DNA of 64,000 nucleotides from Sphingobacterium sp. lm-10 (GTDB lineage Bacteria; Bacteroidota; Bacteroidia; Sphingobacteriales; Sphingobacteriaceae): NCBI RefSeq assembly GCF_023554555.1, contig NZ_JAMJWC010000001.1, positions 1,364,001-1,428,000 on the forward strand. The letters run 5' to 3'. Below are positions 27,043-35,387 of this stretch, piece by piece. The notes beneath the pieces were generated by a model that worked only from the letters and a program-made list of their open reading frames with translations, did not search any database and was not told the DNA's origin. Both the position numbers and the translations under genes were made by a program. How positions within the stretch are numbered: the stretch's first letter is position 1; the number at the start of each line of letters is the position of its first letter.

Positions 27043-27475
27043 TTGCACTGATGGAGTGGATATTGGATTGTGTCTTTGGGTTGAATTACTTGGCATAGTC
27101 TGCCTGTTTAGAACCATTTCGGCAATGCTATCCTCATTACTTCCACGATTGGTTTTACCCGAAAGCCAGTATGCCTGTTGTTCACGTTTCATGGAGCAAA
27201 GGTTGGACGTGTTCTTAACGGAGGCAAAAGGTCATGCAAGTTTGAAAAAAAATCTCCACCCGTTGGGTAGTATTTGTTTTCCAAAACCTTGTGCATCCTA
27301 AACACTAACCTAAACTGCTCCCGAAACGAAACACAGCATACTCCGGCTCTTTACACGAATAAAAAAAATGTCAGGCATGAGGAATATAAGCATTGGAAAT
27401 GGTATTGAAACAAAACAACAGCACCACCTCTCATTGCCGAATAAATCAAAAAAAAAAAATCAAAACTGTAAAGAA
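27043..27475. other. Intergenic gap between recombinase operon and ardA
   Basis: About 430 bp without a credible gene. Open frames here have no family look and cross from one composition to another. A run of ten A (27450-27460 region) precedes the ardA start. I see no clear att core, promoter pair or repeat in it. Confidence 0.4.
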
Positions 27476-28009
27476 ATGACACATCAAATAAACACATCGG
27501 AAGCAAGCGTGTATGTCGGCACATACGGAAAATATAATGACGGTTCAATCTTCGGGAAATGGCTAAAGCTATCCGATTATGCGGACAAGGAAGAATTTTA
27601 CGATGCTTGCAGGGAGCTACACGATAACGAGGAAGACCCCGAATTTATGTTCCAAGATTACGAGAATATCCCGAACGGCTCAATCGGCGAATGTTGGATA
27701 AGCGATAGCATATTTGATGTTTTGGAGGCTTTGGAAGATATGGACGAAACCCGAAAAGAGGCATTTCTAATATGGTGCGACAACGGGCACCGTAAGCTGT
27801 CCGAGGGCGATATTAACGACCTAATAAGCGACTTTGACGATGACTATATAGGGGAATACAAGGACGAGGAAGATTTTGCCTATGAACAGGTAGAGCAAAT
27901 GGACTTGCCCGAATTTGCAAAAACGTACTTCGATTATGAAGCTTATGCGCGTGACCTGTTTTGCGGTGACTATTGGAGCGATAGCGGTCATGTATTTTAT
28001 AATTCGTAG
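27476..28009 (+). CDS. ardA: Antirestriction protein ArdA
   Basis: A 177-residue, highly acidic protein of the ArdA family. ArdA mimics B-form DNA and inhibits type I restriction enzymes of a recipient cell, protecting incoming conjugative DNA. The opening SVYVGTYGKYNDGSIFGKWLKL is the family signature, and D/E residues crowd the rest (YDACRELHDNEEDPEFMFQDYENIP; LISDFDDDYIGEYKDEED). I chose the ATG at 27476; a longer frame starts 36 codons upstream but its extra part is low-complexity. It has its own terminator and lies next to the recombinase, in the leading or early-expressed position typical of such genes. Confidence 0.9.
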   Translation: MTHQINTSEASVYVGTYGKYNDGSIFGKWLKLSDYADKEEFYDACRELHDNEEDPEFMFQDYENIPNGSIGECWISDSIFDVLEALEDMDETRKEAFLIWCDNGHRKLSEGDINDLISDFDDDYIGEYKDEEDFAYEQVEQMDLPEFAKTYFDYEAYARDLFCGDYWSDSGHVFYNS

Positions 28010-28020
28010 ATACAATTTTC

Positions 28021-28046
28021 GGGAACGGTGCGCCGTTCCCATTTTT
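28021..28046 (+). terminator. Intrinsic terminator after ardA
   Basis: GGGAACGG (28021-28028) pairs with CCGTTCCC (28033-28040) around a TGCG loop, followed by ATTTTTA. It lies 11 bp after the ardA stop and just before structured repeat copy A. Confidence 0.88.
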
Positions 28047-28050
28047 ATTA

Positions 28051-28177
28051 AATTCGGAAGGGCAAAAAAGACAGATCCTCCCCTGGTCGGAACAGTCTTT
28101 TTTGCGGTAAGCGGAACAACCCCTTTGTTAAATGCTTCCGGTTCGCCGTTCCTTACCTGCATTTCTCAAACAGGTTG
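28051..28177 (+). repeat. Structured direct repeat, copy A
   Basis: This 127-bp stretch recurs as copy B at 30344-30471 with roughly five sixths of bases identical by hand alignment. It holds an 11-bp perfect inverted repeat, GCAAAAAAGAC (28062-28072) with GTCTTTTTTGC (28095-28105), around a conserved 22-nt centre. It lies upstream of the first cargo module; copy B lies upstream of the second. The rest of the gap to 28353 carries another inverted repeat around 28191-28228 (CTACTTTCTT/AAGAAAGTAG) and a promoter. Confidence 0.75.
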
Positions 28178-28296
28178 TATTCGGATTAGACTACTTTCTT
28201 TCGTGAGTTGAGACGGAAAAGAAAGTAGCAAAGAAACCGACTATCGTAATTGATGAACTTGGCTTTACTTACTGATAAAGAAAGTCTCTAATTCTT

Positions 28297-28304
28297 TAAA
28301 TTTG
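28297..28304 (+). promoter_or_regulatory. -7 promoter element (TAAATTTG) of cargo module 1
   Basis: TAAATTTG matches TAnnTTTG, 50 bp before the start of the PIN-like gene. The same box with similar flanks (CTTTAA..TTAAATTTG) stands before module 2 at 30547-30554. A purine-rich AGGAGA site lies 9 bp before the ATG at 28354, unusually good for this phylum. Confidence 0.55.
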
Positions 28305-28353
28305 TAGTATTGAAACAACCGTTGTGTTGAAAAAGATTATATAGGAGACCTAA

Positions 28354-29301
28354 ATGAAAGCATACATTGACTTAAATATTTTCGATAGATTAGAAAAAAT
28401 AGACCGACTTGATGAGGTAGAAAAACCACACTATAAAGAACTATCCAGTATGCTATTGGATAAAACGCTTACTACTGCCTATTCAAATGCCCATCTCAAC
28501 GATTTGTTTCGAGGCTATCAGAAGAACCCAAGTTTTATTGATGGACATTTGGAAAATATAAAATTGTATACCAATAATCTGTGTATATGTCAATATTGGG
28601 GACAAAATGATGTCACTTGGCACTATAGAGAAATTCGAGATTTCTTCGATGAAAAGTTAACTGATTGGGAGTTTGAACCAAATACATATGAAGAATTATT
28701 CGAGGACGAACCTTTATTAAAGAGTACAGTAGCTCTTTACAAGCTCATACCACTTCCACTGGAATTTAAAAAAGGATATTCTGCGGAGCAATTTTGGGGA
28801 ATAATGTTTCCACTTTCAAAAATCCACAATACGCAATACGCTTTACAAGCGGATATTTTCAATTTTCAGTCTCGATTAAAATCTGACTACGGATTGTATA
28901 AGTCATTTAGAAGCAAACTATTGAATAGTTTGAACCGAGTAAAAAACAACAAAGAAATTATAAAATCTGTTCAAACGAACTTAAAAGATACTCCAAAGCA
29001 TTTGGAACTTATGGATATTTTTGATGCTTATACCCCAAATAACAAAACAAGTGATAATATAATGTATTCCAAAGTACTTGATATTTTTTTCAAATACGAT
29101 TTTGCTGGATATAAAAGTGACGGGCATTTCAATAATATGTTTGACGATGCATTACATACTTTTTACGCATCCCATTTCGACTTCTTCCTAACAAATGATG
29201 ATAGATGCAAGTATAAAGCTGAAAAGACATTTGAAAAACTAAACATCAAAACAAAAGTTCTGAAAATCGAAGAAATAGAAATAATAAGAAACTGCTTATA
29301 G
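28354..29301 (+). CDS. PIN-like domain protein, unknown function
   Basis: A 315-residue protein. The start MKAYIDLNIFDRLEK and the end HFDFFLTNDDRCKYKAEKTFEKLNIKTKVLKIEE look like the first and last conserved parts of a PIN-type nuclease: an aspartate after the first beta strand and an acidic pair (NDD) before the last helix. The large middle (about residues 50-260) matches nothing I know. PIN proteins are often RNases in toxin or defence systems; here the fit is by pattern only. Very AT-rich. It is followed by a second cargo gene 26 bp downstream, likely co-transcribed. Confidence 0.55.
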   Translation: MKAYIDLNIFDRLEKIDRLDEVEKPHYKELSSMLLDKTLTTAYSNAHLNDLFRGYQKNPSFIDGHLENIKLYTNNLCICQYWGQNDVTWHYREIRDFFDEKLTDWEFEPNTYEELFEDEPLLKSTVALYKLIPLPLEFKKGYSAEQFWGIMFPLSKIHNTQYALQADIFNFQSRLKSDYGLYKSFRSKLLNSLNRVKNNKEIIKSVQTNLKDTPKHLELMDIFDAYTPNNKTSDNIMYSKVLDIFFKYDFAGYKSDGHFNNMFDDALHTFYASHFDFFLTNDDRCKYKAEKTFEKLNIKTKVLKIEEIEIIRNCL

Positions 29302-29327
29302 GCGGTTGAACAAATAACATTCAACCA

Positions 29328-30320
29328 ATGATAGAAACTCAAATCGAAATAACAGTAAATCGGAAGTCTGATATAGAACAGATACAGCAAAAAATTGTCG
29401 AGAGTAAAATTCAGTTTCCGGTATATATCCGTGAATATGAATTGAGCTATCAAATTAGTTTCTCGAGTGATTATGAGGAGTGGGAATTGGACAAGGCTAT
29501 CCTCGAATGTTTCTCAGGATATGAATTCACATCATACCTTGAAAGAGGAAAAAAAGAAATTAGAATTGAAATATCCAGATATCAATCGGAGTTTTCTACT
29601 GACGGTTGGGGAAGACCGATTGAGAACCCTCTAAACGAAACAAAGTATCTTGTAAAGAAGTCAAAGGACAAACCTCAAAAATTTAACCCGATAATCAAGG
29701 TCTTGTTTGAAGAAACAGAACAGGATTACTATGTGAACATTACAGGCGGTATCAATAAAGCAACAAACGAACAGGGATTTTTGCTATTAAATGAATTTAG
29801 GGCTAAGAATGAAAACAACAATGCAGAAATCTTGAAAGACAAGCTCTATCAAACGCCTTTGGATGCCTTTCATGCGGGGTACAATAAAATGCATGTATTG
29901 GTAGATACCGATTTCAGCGTGTATCTTGAAAACAAACGGAAAGAAATCCGGGAGATACAGAAAATACCTCGCAAAATTATTAGGAATTTCATTAAAGCTT
30001 GCAATAGTTTCAATGAAAAGGAAATTTTGAAAAATATGAGTGAGAACATTGTCTTTGAGAAACGTAAGAATTGGCAAACGATTTTCTCGGCGAATGGAAT
30101 TGACGGAATGAAAGAATATATTAATTCTGCAACACAGTCTTTATGTTCCAGAGACTTTACAATCAGGCCATCATGGAATTTCAATTTACCTATAGTGACA
30201 ATCGGCGTAAAGTATTTTCCTATCTCTGACGACCCAGAAATAAAACAAACACAAAAATATGGACAGATAATATTTACATTAGAAGACTATAAGATTGTTC
30301 GTATCATAGAAGAATATTAA
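29328..30320 (+). CDS. Hypothetical protein with NTF2-like C-terminus
   Basis: A 330-residue protein I do not recognise. The C-terminal 110 residues (from about IIRNFIKACNSFNEKEILKNMSENIVFEKRKNW to YGQIIFTLEDYKIVRIIEEY) have the helix-helix-beta pattern of an NTF2/SnoaL-like fold. The N-terminal part has a short beta-rich segment with many charged residues and YYVNITGGINKATNEQGFLL in the middle. It lies 26 bp after the PIN-like gene and probably works with it. AT-rich, unlike the tra genes. Confidence 0.5.
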   Translation: MIETQIEITVNRKSDIEQIQQKIVESKIQFPVYIREYELSYQISFSSDYEEWELDKAILECFSGYEFTSYLERGKKEIRIEISRYQSEFSTDGWGRPIENPLNETKYLVKKSKDKPQKFNPIIKVLFEETEQDYYVNITGGINKATNEQGFLLLNEFRAKNENNNAEILKDKLYQTPLDAFHAGYNKMHVLVDTDFSVYLENKRKEIREIQKIPRKIIRNFIKACNSFNEKEILKNMSENIVFEKRKNWQTIFSANGIDGMKEYINSATQSLCSRDFTIRPSWNFNLPIVTIGVKYFPISDDPEIKQTQKYGQIIFTLEDYKIVRIIEEY

Positions 30321-30343
30321 TAGGGGTAAACTATGGTTTTGAA

Positions 30344-30471
30344 AATTCGGACGGGCAAACAAGACAGATCCTCCACAGATCGGAACAGTCTTGTTCGTGG
30401 AAAGCAGAACAACCCATTTGTTAAATGCATCCTCTTCCCCGTTCCTACACGTGCATTTTCCAAATAGGTTG
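30344..30471 (+). repeat. Structured direct repeat, copy B
   Basis: Second copy of the element at 28051-28177. The hairpin arms are GCAAACAAGAC (30355-30365) and GTCTTGTTCG (30388-30397). Relative to copy A one A-T pair has become C-G on both arms, a compensatory change that keeps the pairing; one other position is now mismatched. It precedes module 2 as copy A precedes module 1. Confidence 0.75.
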
Positions 30472-30546
30472 CAACAGATTTGTGGGATATTCACCATCCC
30501 ATTTATTGTGTTGGTTGAGTGCTTTCTACACAAGGCTTTAATTCAT

Positions 30547-30554
30547 TAAATTTG
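30547..30554 (+). promoter_or_regulatory. -7 promoter element (TAAATTTG) of cargo module 2
   Basis: TAAATTTG, 30 bp before the start of the PD-(D/E)XK-like gene and in the same position relative to repeat copy B as the module 1 box is to copy A. Confidence 0.5.
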
Positions 30555-30583
30555 AAGTCAGAGAAAACATCAAAAAAGTCCGA

Positions 30584-31522
30584 ATGAATATATCAACCCA
30601 TCATATTGACAGTAATGGAGAAAGTCATACTCGAAATTTTAGAATATCGAAATTAGCTTTTATAAAACACTTAGCGATTGCCGGACAGGCTTACTCTCCC
30701 TCTCCACAGAAGTTGTTCAGAACTATAGGCATGTTATTACATTATAGTTATTACATGCAAAGAAGAGCATTTAATTCTGACAGGTTTTCCGAACCCCCAA
30801 TTGCCATTTCAGACCCTACCGAGAAAGCTCAATTTTCTAATTTAGCAGGAAAAGCAATTGCAGACTTTCTTTCCAAAAAAATCGACAATTCACTGTTTAC
30901 TGTTAATTATGAATCCGCAATGCGGATTCAAGGGCATAAACTAAAAGGACAAAGACCTGACCTAATTGCATATACCCAGAATTCCATGTTTGCAATTGAG
31001 GCGAAAGGCAGACACCAACCTAATTCGGGTAATATGACCGTTCATAAAGCCCAATCCCAGACTGGCCCCATTCCAGTCAATTTTTCGATTGCCTGCGTTT
31101 CGTATAATTTATTTAATAAGGTTACCTGTAATTACCATGACCCATTTAATGACAATATAGAGTACGATAATACATCTTTGGGAATATTATCACGCAATTA
31201 CTACAAAGGCATTTCAGAATTTTTAAATTCCAACGTTTTTGATTTTGAAGAAACTGAAATTCAAGGAGAAAGATTTTATGAAGTAGGATTATCTAGAAGA
31301 AATTATGAAAAATTCTTTTTCGATGGATTCCCATTTAGAGGAATGTGGGAATTGGAGTTTTTTCACTTTTTAAAACCAAAATTAATTATTCCATATAGAA
31401 TCAGAGAATATTCTGAAACAGGAATATCGAATGATACCAAACCTTTTTTGTTCGAAAGTAACGAGCAAAGCGATTATATCTATATCGACAATGATAGAAT
31501 AGGTTTAAGCTTGTCGAGATAG
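30584..31522 (+). CDS. PD-(D/E)XK nuclease-like protein
   Basis: A 312-residue protein with a restriction-endonuclease-like motif: GQRPDLIAYTQNSMFAIEAKGR gives D126, E139 and K141 in the D-x(n)-E-x-K order of PD-(D/E)XK nucleases. The flanking helices and later segment (GFPFRGMWELEFFHFLKPKLIIPYRI) match no family I can name. Possibly an intracellular nuclease of a defence system. It starts a group of three AT-rich plus-strand genes. The next gene begins 60 bp downstream. Confidence 0.6.
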   Translation: MNISTHHIDSNGESHTRNFRISKLAFIKHLAIAGQAYSPSPQKLFRTIGMLLHYSYYMQRRAFNSDRFSEPPIAISDPTEKAQFSNLAGKAIADFLSKKIDNSLFTVNYESAMRIQGHKLKGQRPDLIAYTQNSMFAIEAKGRHQPNSGNMTVHKAQSQTGPIPVNFSIACVSYNLFNKVTCNYHDPFNDNIEYDNTSLGILSRNYYKGISEFLNSNVFDFEETEIQGERFYEVGLSRRNYEKFFFDGFPFRGMWELEFFHFLKPKLIIPYRIREYSETGISNDTKPFLFESNEQSDYIYIDNDRIGLSLSR

Positions 31523-31582
31523 TACAATCTCCCTCCATAATCGGTAAATTAGTTTTATATCTCTAAACCGTAACTCACAACT

Positions 31583-32794
31583 ATGCAAATTATTTCAGAC
31601 TACGAGGAGCTTTTCAAAATAAAGGATTTCGCGAAAAAAAGAAAAGAAGATGTTTTTTTTCAACAAGCATTTGAATGTACGTATGAACGACTAAAAAATG
31701 ATTTAAAAAATCAATATTCTGAAAACTTAGAGGATAAAGTTAACAGATGGTTAAATATATCTAAGGCTCAATATTTTCAGGATGTTTTACCAATCTCATT
31801 TTACATTCAAGCAAAAATGCTTTTTAGAGATGGATTTTACGAGGCTTCAATTAATATTTCCAGAAGTATATGTGAAGTGATTTGTTACGAAGAATTATCA
31901 AAGCAAACACATCCCTTTGGCGATTTAACAATAGAAGACAAACACAGTCCCAGTTTTAATACTCTTAAACAATTTCTTATACTACCCAAAAGGATAGAGA
32001 AATCTAAGTTTCAGAATGAAATAGTTGCCAAGATTATCGATACAAATCCTGCTGATAGGAATACAAATTTTATTAAATCGTCATTTGAACTAAAAAATGA
32101 CAATTACTACCACCTTAAGTTACCAAATACAAAGAAAGAAGAAAATCTAAATAGATTTTTTAAAATATTCAAGTCCGTTCCATTTGACGAATTTGAAACT
32201 TTTAGCCAAAAAGTTTTAGAAAATATAGAATTTGTTTGGAGCAAAGGGAGTTCTTATGTCCATGTTAAAAAAAGTAGCCAAGAGGCTAAAGAAGATGCTT
32301 TTAAAATAATTGATAGTATAGGTTTTGTTTTATTTGAACTCTATGGCGAATCTGTCAAGGAAAATATCTCTGTAGTTTCTGCTTACAGTCGATTTGAAGA
32401 TGTTTGTACCGGAGTAACTTATGGAATGGATATTTATCCAACAATAGAAGATGCTCAAATCGGATATTATAATTTGCCGACACAGAAGCAAAAGCAAAGA
32501 ATGATTAACATTGTAGGAGTTTGGAAAGGAGAATGGGGGCTAAACAATAATACTCAAAGTGGAATTCTTGAATTTGTAAAGGAGGGAGAATACATTAATT
32601 GTTATCTACAAGAAGGAGAAAAACGCAACAAAATACCTATGGGAATTACTCTTTATGGGGATTATTTTTTAATCAACCAAATAAATGGAAATAGAACAAT
32701 TCATTATTTTCAACTATATATCTTAAACGACAATACGTTGGTTGGACAAAGGAAAAATAGTTGTGATTTCGTTATTTTTAACAAACAATCCTAA
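31583..32794 (+). CDS. HEPN/DUF4145-like protein with beta-rich C-terminal domain
   Basis: A 403-residue protein. Residues about 60-270 are helical; FYEASINISRSICEVICYEELSK and VWSKGSSYVHVKKSSQEAKEDAFKIIDS have the layout of DUF4145/HEPN-type domains, often found in RNases or sensors of defence systems. Residues about 305-403 (VGVWKGEWGLNNNTQSGILEF ... VGQRKNSCDFVIF) read as a small antiparallel beta barrel, which could bind a ligand or signal. Both assignments are from pattern, not from a search. It lies 19 bp before the next gene, which has a related helical pattern. Confidence 0.5.
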   Translation: MQIISDYEELFKIKDFAKKRKEDVFFQQAFECTYERLKNDLKNQYSENLEDKVNRWLNISKAQYFQDVLPISFYIQAKMLFRDGFYEASINISRSICEVICYEELSKQTHPFGDLTIEDKHSPSFNTLKQFLILPKRIEKSKFQNEIVAKIIDTNPADRNTNFIKSSFELKNDNYYHLKLPNTKKEENLNRFFKIFKSVPFDEFETFSQKVLENIEFVWSKGSSYVHVKKSSQEAKEDAFKIIDSIGFVLFELYGESVKENISVVSAYSRFEDVCTGVTYGMDIYPTIEDAQIGYYNLPTQKQKQRMINIVGVWKGEWGLNNNTQSGILEFVKEGEYINCYLQEGEKRNKIPMGITLYGDYFLINQINGNRTIHYFQLYILNDNTLVGQRKNSCDFVIFNKQS

Positions 32795-32813
32795 TAACCT
32801 GTTTTGAATAATT

Positions 32814-33383
32814 ATGTCTGATATAAAACAAAAATATATAGCGTTAATACAAAAAAGAAGTGAAGAGAATGAAAAAGCTATCATGCTTCTGTTTGACCAA
32901 AATCTTATCGGAAATTGCATAGCGATATTAAGGCAAGAATTGGATTCTTTCATCAGAGTTATGTACTTGGGAAGAATTTCTGATTTTCATGAACGAGAAA
33001 GATTAATGAACCAGACCTTACTTGGAGAGAAATGGAGTATATTAACGCCTAATAACAAAATTAAGTACGTGACATATAGGGATATGGTAGAGAAATCAAC
33101 TGAACTAAAAGGATATATTCAATATGTATATAAATTTGGTTGTGCTTTTATTCATTTGTCTGATTTTCACAACTATATAGAAGAAAATCCTTTTGAAAAA
33201 CTTGACTACTCAGAACAATTTGACATAGTACTATACCTACATCAATATCATGGGTTTAACAGAAATAGCGAATTGACCGTAGAGAATATCTCTTATTTAA
33301 TTCCGAATATTTTTGAAAAAATATCGAAAAATCTAACCTGCTATTTTAGTGCAATTTTATATGATGGCATGATAGAGATGTAA
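32814..33383 (+). CDS. Hypothetical helical protein, HEPN-like
   Basis: A 189-residue helical protein without a known family. CIAILRQELDSFIRVMYLGRI followed by a KFGCAFIHLSDFHNY segment parallels the preceding gene's helical domain (motif [KG]xG..[FY][IV]H[LV]), so the two may be distant relatives. No signal peptide or membrane helices. Third gene of cargo module 2, 19 bp after its neighbour. It converges with the receiver-like gene at 33463. Confidence 0.45.
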   Translation: MSDIKQKYIALIQKRSEENEKAIMLLFDQNLIGNCIAILRQELDSFIRVMYLGRISDFHERERLMNQTLLGEKWSILTPNNKIKYVTYRDMVEKSTELKGYIQYVYKFGCAFIHLSDFHNYIEENPFEKLDYSEQFDIVLYLHQYHGFNRNSELTVENISYLIPNIFEKISKNLTCYFSAILYDGMIEM

Positions 33384-33462
33384 AAAAACATAGTTATAAG
33401 GTTTGTGTAGCCTCTGAAATAACTCTTGATTTTACTATTCTAATTTCTACTACTAAAAGAAC

Positions 33463-33846
33463 TCACCTGCCATTGACCACACCGTCAATGGCTTTTTTTA
33501 TATCCTCGCCAATCAATACATATTTTGAAAAGTCAAGCCCAAAAAGTTGTTTTAGGACTTTTTCGTCGTCCATATCACTGTGGGCAATTAATTTCATTGT
33601 AGGGTATTGACTTCTTAATTCCCGTAGTTGCTTCATGACATTTCTATCAAAAAAATCAAGGTCGATGATGCAAATATCGGGGTGCGTTTTTAATGAGGAT
33701 AGCTGATTATTCCCCTCCATAATATTCTCAGAGCGAAATATAACATCCACACCGGAAGCAATGAGGTCGTTATTTATTAAATCCATTATTGGGCTTTTAT
33801 CATTGATAAATCCAACGGTAGTTCGGTTTATGTCCTTAGTCTCCAT
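33463..33846 (-). CDS. Degenerate response-regulator receiver domain protein
   Basis: A 127-residue stand-alone receiver-like protein. The phosphoacceptor region ICIIDLDFFD keeps an aspartate (D62), and IAHSD supplies the Ser at the switch position, but the N-terminal acidic pair is NDKSP and the conserved lysine near the C-terminus is replaced (YVLIGED). It may still bind a partner without normal phosphorylation. No output domain. A remarkable structured element lies directly upstream of its start (33884-34047). Confidence 0.65.
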   Translation of the reverse strand: METKDINRTTVGFINDKSPIMDLINNDLIASGVDVIFRSENIMEGNNQLSSLKTHPDICIIDLDFFDRNVMKQLRELRSQYPTMKLIAHSDMDDEKVLKQLFGLDFSKYVLIGEDIKKAIDGVVNGR

Positions 33847-33883
33847 ATTGACGTAGTTTTTATTTTGTATGGAGTGCCTGCAA

Positions 33884-34047
33884 CAAAAAAAGCGCAGGCA
33901 ACTACACTTACCGATACTAAGGCACTGGTACGCCTGACCCCGAATAAGCGAGCGCCCACGCCATAACGTGAGCGTCCTTACTTATTGTCTCGGGGTTTAA
34001 AAATTACCAGTTTTTAGTATCGAGACTTAAAGCAAAAACACTTTAAG
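33884..34047 (-). repeat. Long rod-like hairpin element flanked by two smaller hairpins
   Basis: Between the receiver-like gene and the Mrr-like gene lie three consecutive inverted repeats. The central one spans 33912-34022 with five helices: CGATACTAA/TTAGTATCG, ACTGGTA/TACCAGT, ACCCCGA/TCGGGGT, ATAAG/CTTAT, and GCGCCCACG pairing with CGTGAGCG (one mismatch), around a 6-nt loop. Before it is TGCCTGC/GCAGGCA (near 33884-33900) and after it CTTAAAG/CTTTAAG (34026-34047). The rest of the 344-bp gap shows nothing. It could be a structured RNA in the leader of the receiver-like gene, or a cruciform end of a mobile unit. Confidence 0.7.
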
Positions 34048-34190
34048 ATTTTTATATTTTCTGAAAGCAAAGATAACAATGTAGATTTTCCTACACAATA
34101 TCAGAACTTTGATTTTGGGAGTTTACAAACTAAAAAGCCGAACAAACTATAAAATATTCGTAAGTCTGCGTTTTCAGTTATCGTATCGGA

Positions 34191-35327
34191 CTATTCTTTT
34201 TCAATGATTACTTCCTGAAAGCCACTATCAACTGTAGTGTTGGTTTTTAAAGGGTCTTCGACAAGAACGTCTTTGTACGCAATATCAAAGTCCGGCTTAA
34301 CGATAAGCCTTAGCGTTCCTTCATCTTTGAAATCTTTAGAAACTAATTTCCAATTTACCAATATGTCACACTCTTTTGGGGCAGGTTTTATAAAGAAATC
34401 ATTTGAAGAAAAGCTATCATCACCAACTAAAATTGTTCGTTTTGGCACTACTTTACCAGACATGGGGTCAGTCCAAAGGATAACGTCAGAAACGTAATGC
34501 CCGATGATAGTAAGTTCTCTCAACCCTTTTGTTTCATTACTTTCCTTGAGGTCTATCACTTCACCTTCAAAATCAAAAAATACCTTAAATTCCTCTATGG
34601 GGTCAAGACCAATATTATGAACTTGAAAATATAGTTTACAATAACTCAAATTGACCTGTGTAGCGTATGATGGAGTAGAAAGAATTAGCGGTGTAGCATA
34701 TAAATTTTGCTGTTGTCGATGGAAAAAACTTAAAGGGTCACCATAAGGTAACTCAGGTACAATTTTCTGTTTGTAATTCGTTATAGTCTTCTTATACTTT
34801 GGATTTAGTACCAATTCCGTCAACCCATCTTGGAAAGTTATCTTAACATTTTTATTGCTTTTGAAGTTTTGGCTTTTCACATACCAATCATGGGTCTGTC
34901 TGTTTTCATCTATAAGGTCAACGATATCTTCCCAAGCAAAAATGTGGATTTCGAACAAACCTTTTGTTATATTCTCAAGATTTTTAGTCCTGATAAATTC
35001 TTCTATTCCTGCATCTTTAACAGCAGTTGTTGCGAAATAGAGTTTTTTAAGAGCTGGTTGAAACTTTTGTACTTTTTCAATCTCATCAATGATTTCTGCT
35101 TTCGTGAATTGCTTATGGGTGTATTCATCTTTACCTTTACACTGTACTCCATAATATCTGTCTTCACCGAACGGAACACCATATACGTCTACCCCATGTT
35201 GTTCCTGACCATTACGACCATTCTTTTTTGTTTCAGGACAGTTCCAAATTTCTCCCCACAATTTCTTGCAAAGCGTTTCAAAATCCTGCCAATTTGCAGG
35301 TCTTCTTAGTGTTAATGGTGCTTCCAT
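34191..35327 (-). CDS. Mrr-like restriction endonuclease domain protein
   Basis: A 378-residue protein. The N-terminal third is an Mrr-type PD-(D/E)XK nuclease: NWQDFETLCKKLWGEIW, then HGVDVYG with D47 and YYGVQCKGKDEY with the Q62-C-K64 form of the motif typical of Mrr enzymes. The remaining part (about residues 170-378) is beta-rich and unfamiliar and may recognise DNA or a trigger. Mrr-family enzymes cut modified DNA. No methyltransferase is adjacent, which fits a type IV-like enzyme. AT-rich cargo. Confidence 0.7.
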   Translation of the reverse strand: MEAPLTLRRPANWQDFETLCKKLWGEIWNCPETKKNGRNGQEQHGVDVYGVPFGEDRYYGVQCKGKDEYTHKQFTKAEIIDEIEKVQKFQPALKKLYFATTAVKDAGIEEFIRTKNLENITKGLFEIHIFAWEDIVDLIDENRQTHDWYVKSQNFKSNKNVKITFQDGLTELVLNPKYKKTITNYKQKIVPELPYGDPLSFFHRQQQNLYATPLILSTPSYATQVNLSYCKLYFQVHNIGLDPIEEFKVFFDFEGEVIDLKESNETKGLRELTIIGHYVSDVILWTDPMSGKVVPKRTILVGDDSFSSNDFFIKPAPKECDILVNWKLVSKDFKDEGTLRLIVKPDFDIAYKDVLVEDPLKTNTTVDSGFQEVIIEKE

Positions 35328-35387
35328 AAAGACGGTAAAGGTTATGCGATTATTTAATTCTACTATATCTAATTTTATATATTAAGC

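Noticed and set aside
26897..27301. 134-codon plus-strand open frame opposite the small recombinase-linked gene
   Set aside because: Overlaps the small minus-strand gene and its promoter region; the translation has no domain pattern.
33912..34022. Integron attC site or retron RNA
   Set aside because: No core GTTRRRY-type R' box at the ends for attC, and no reverse transcriptase gene nearby for a retron.
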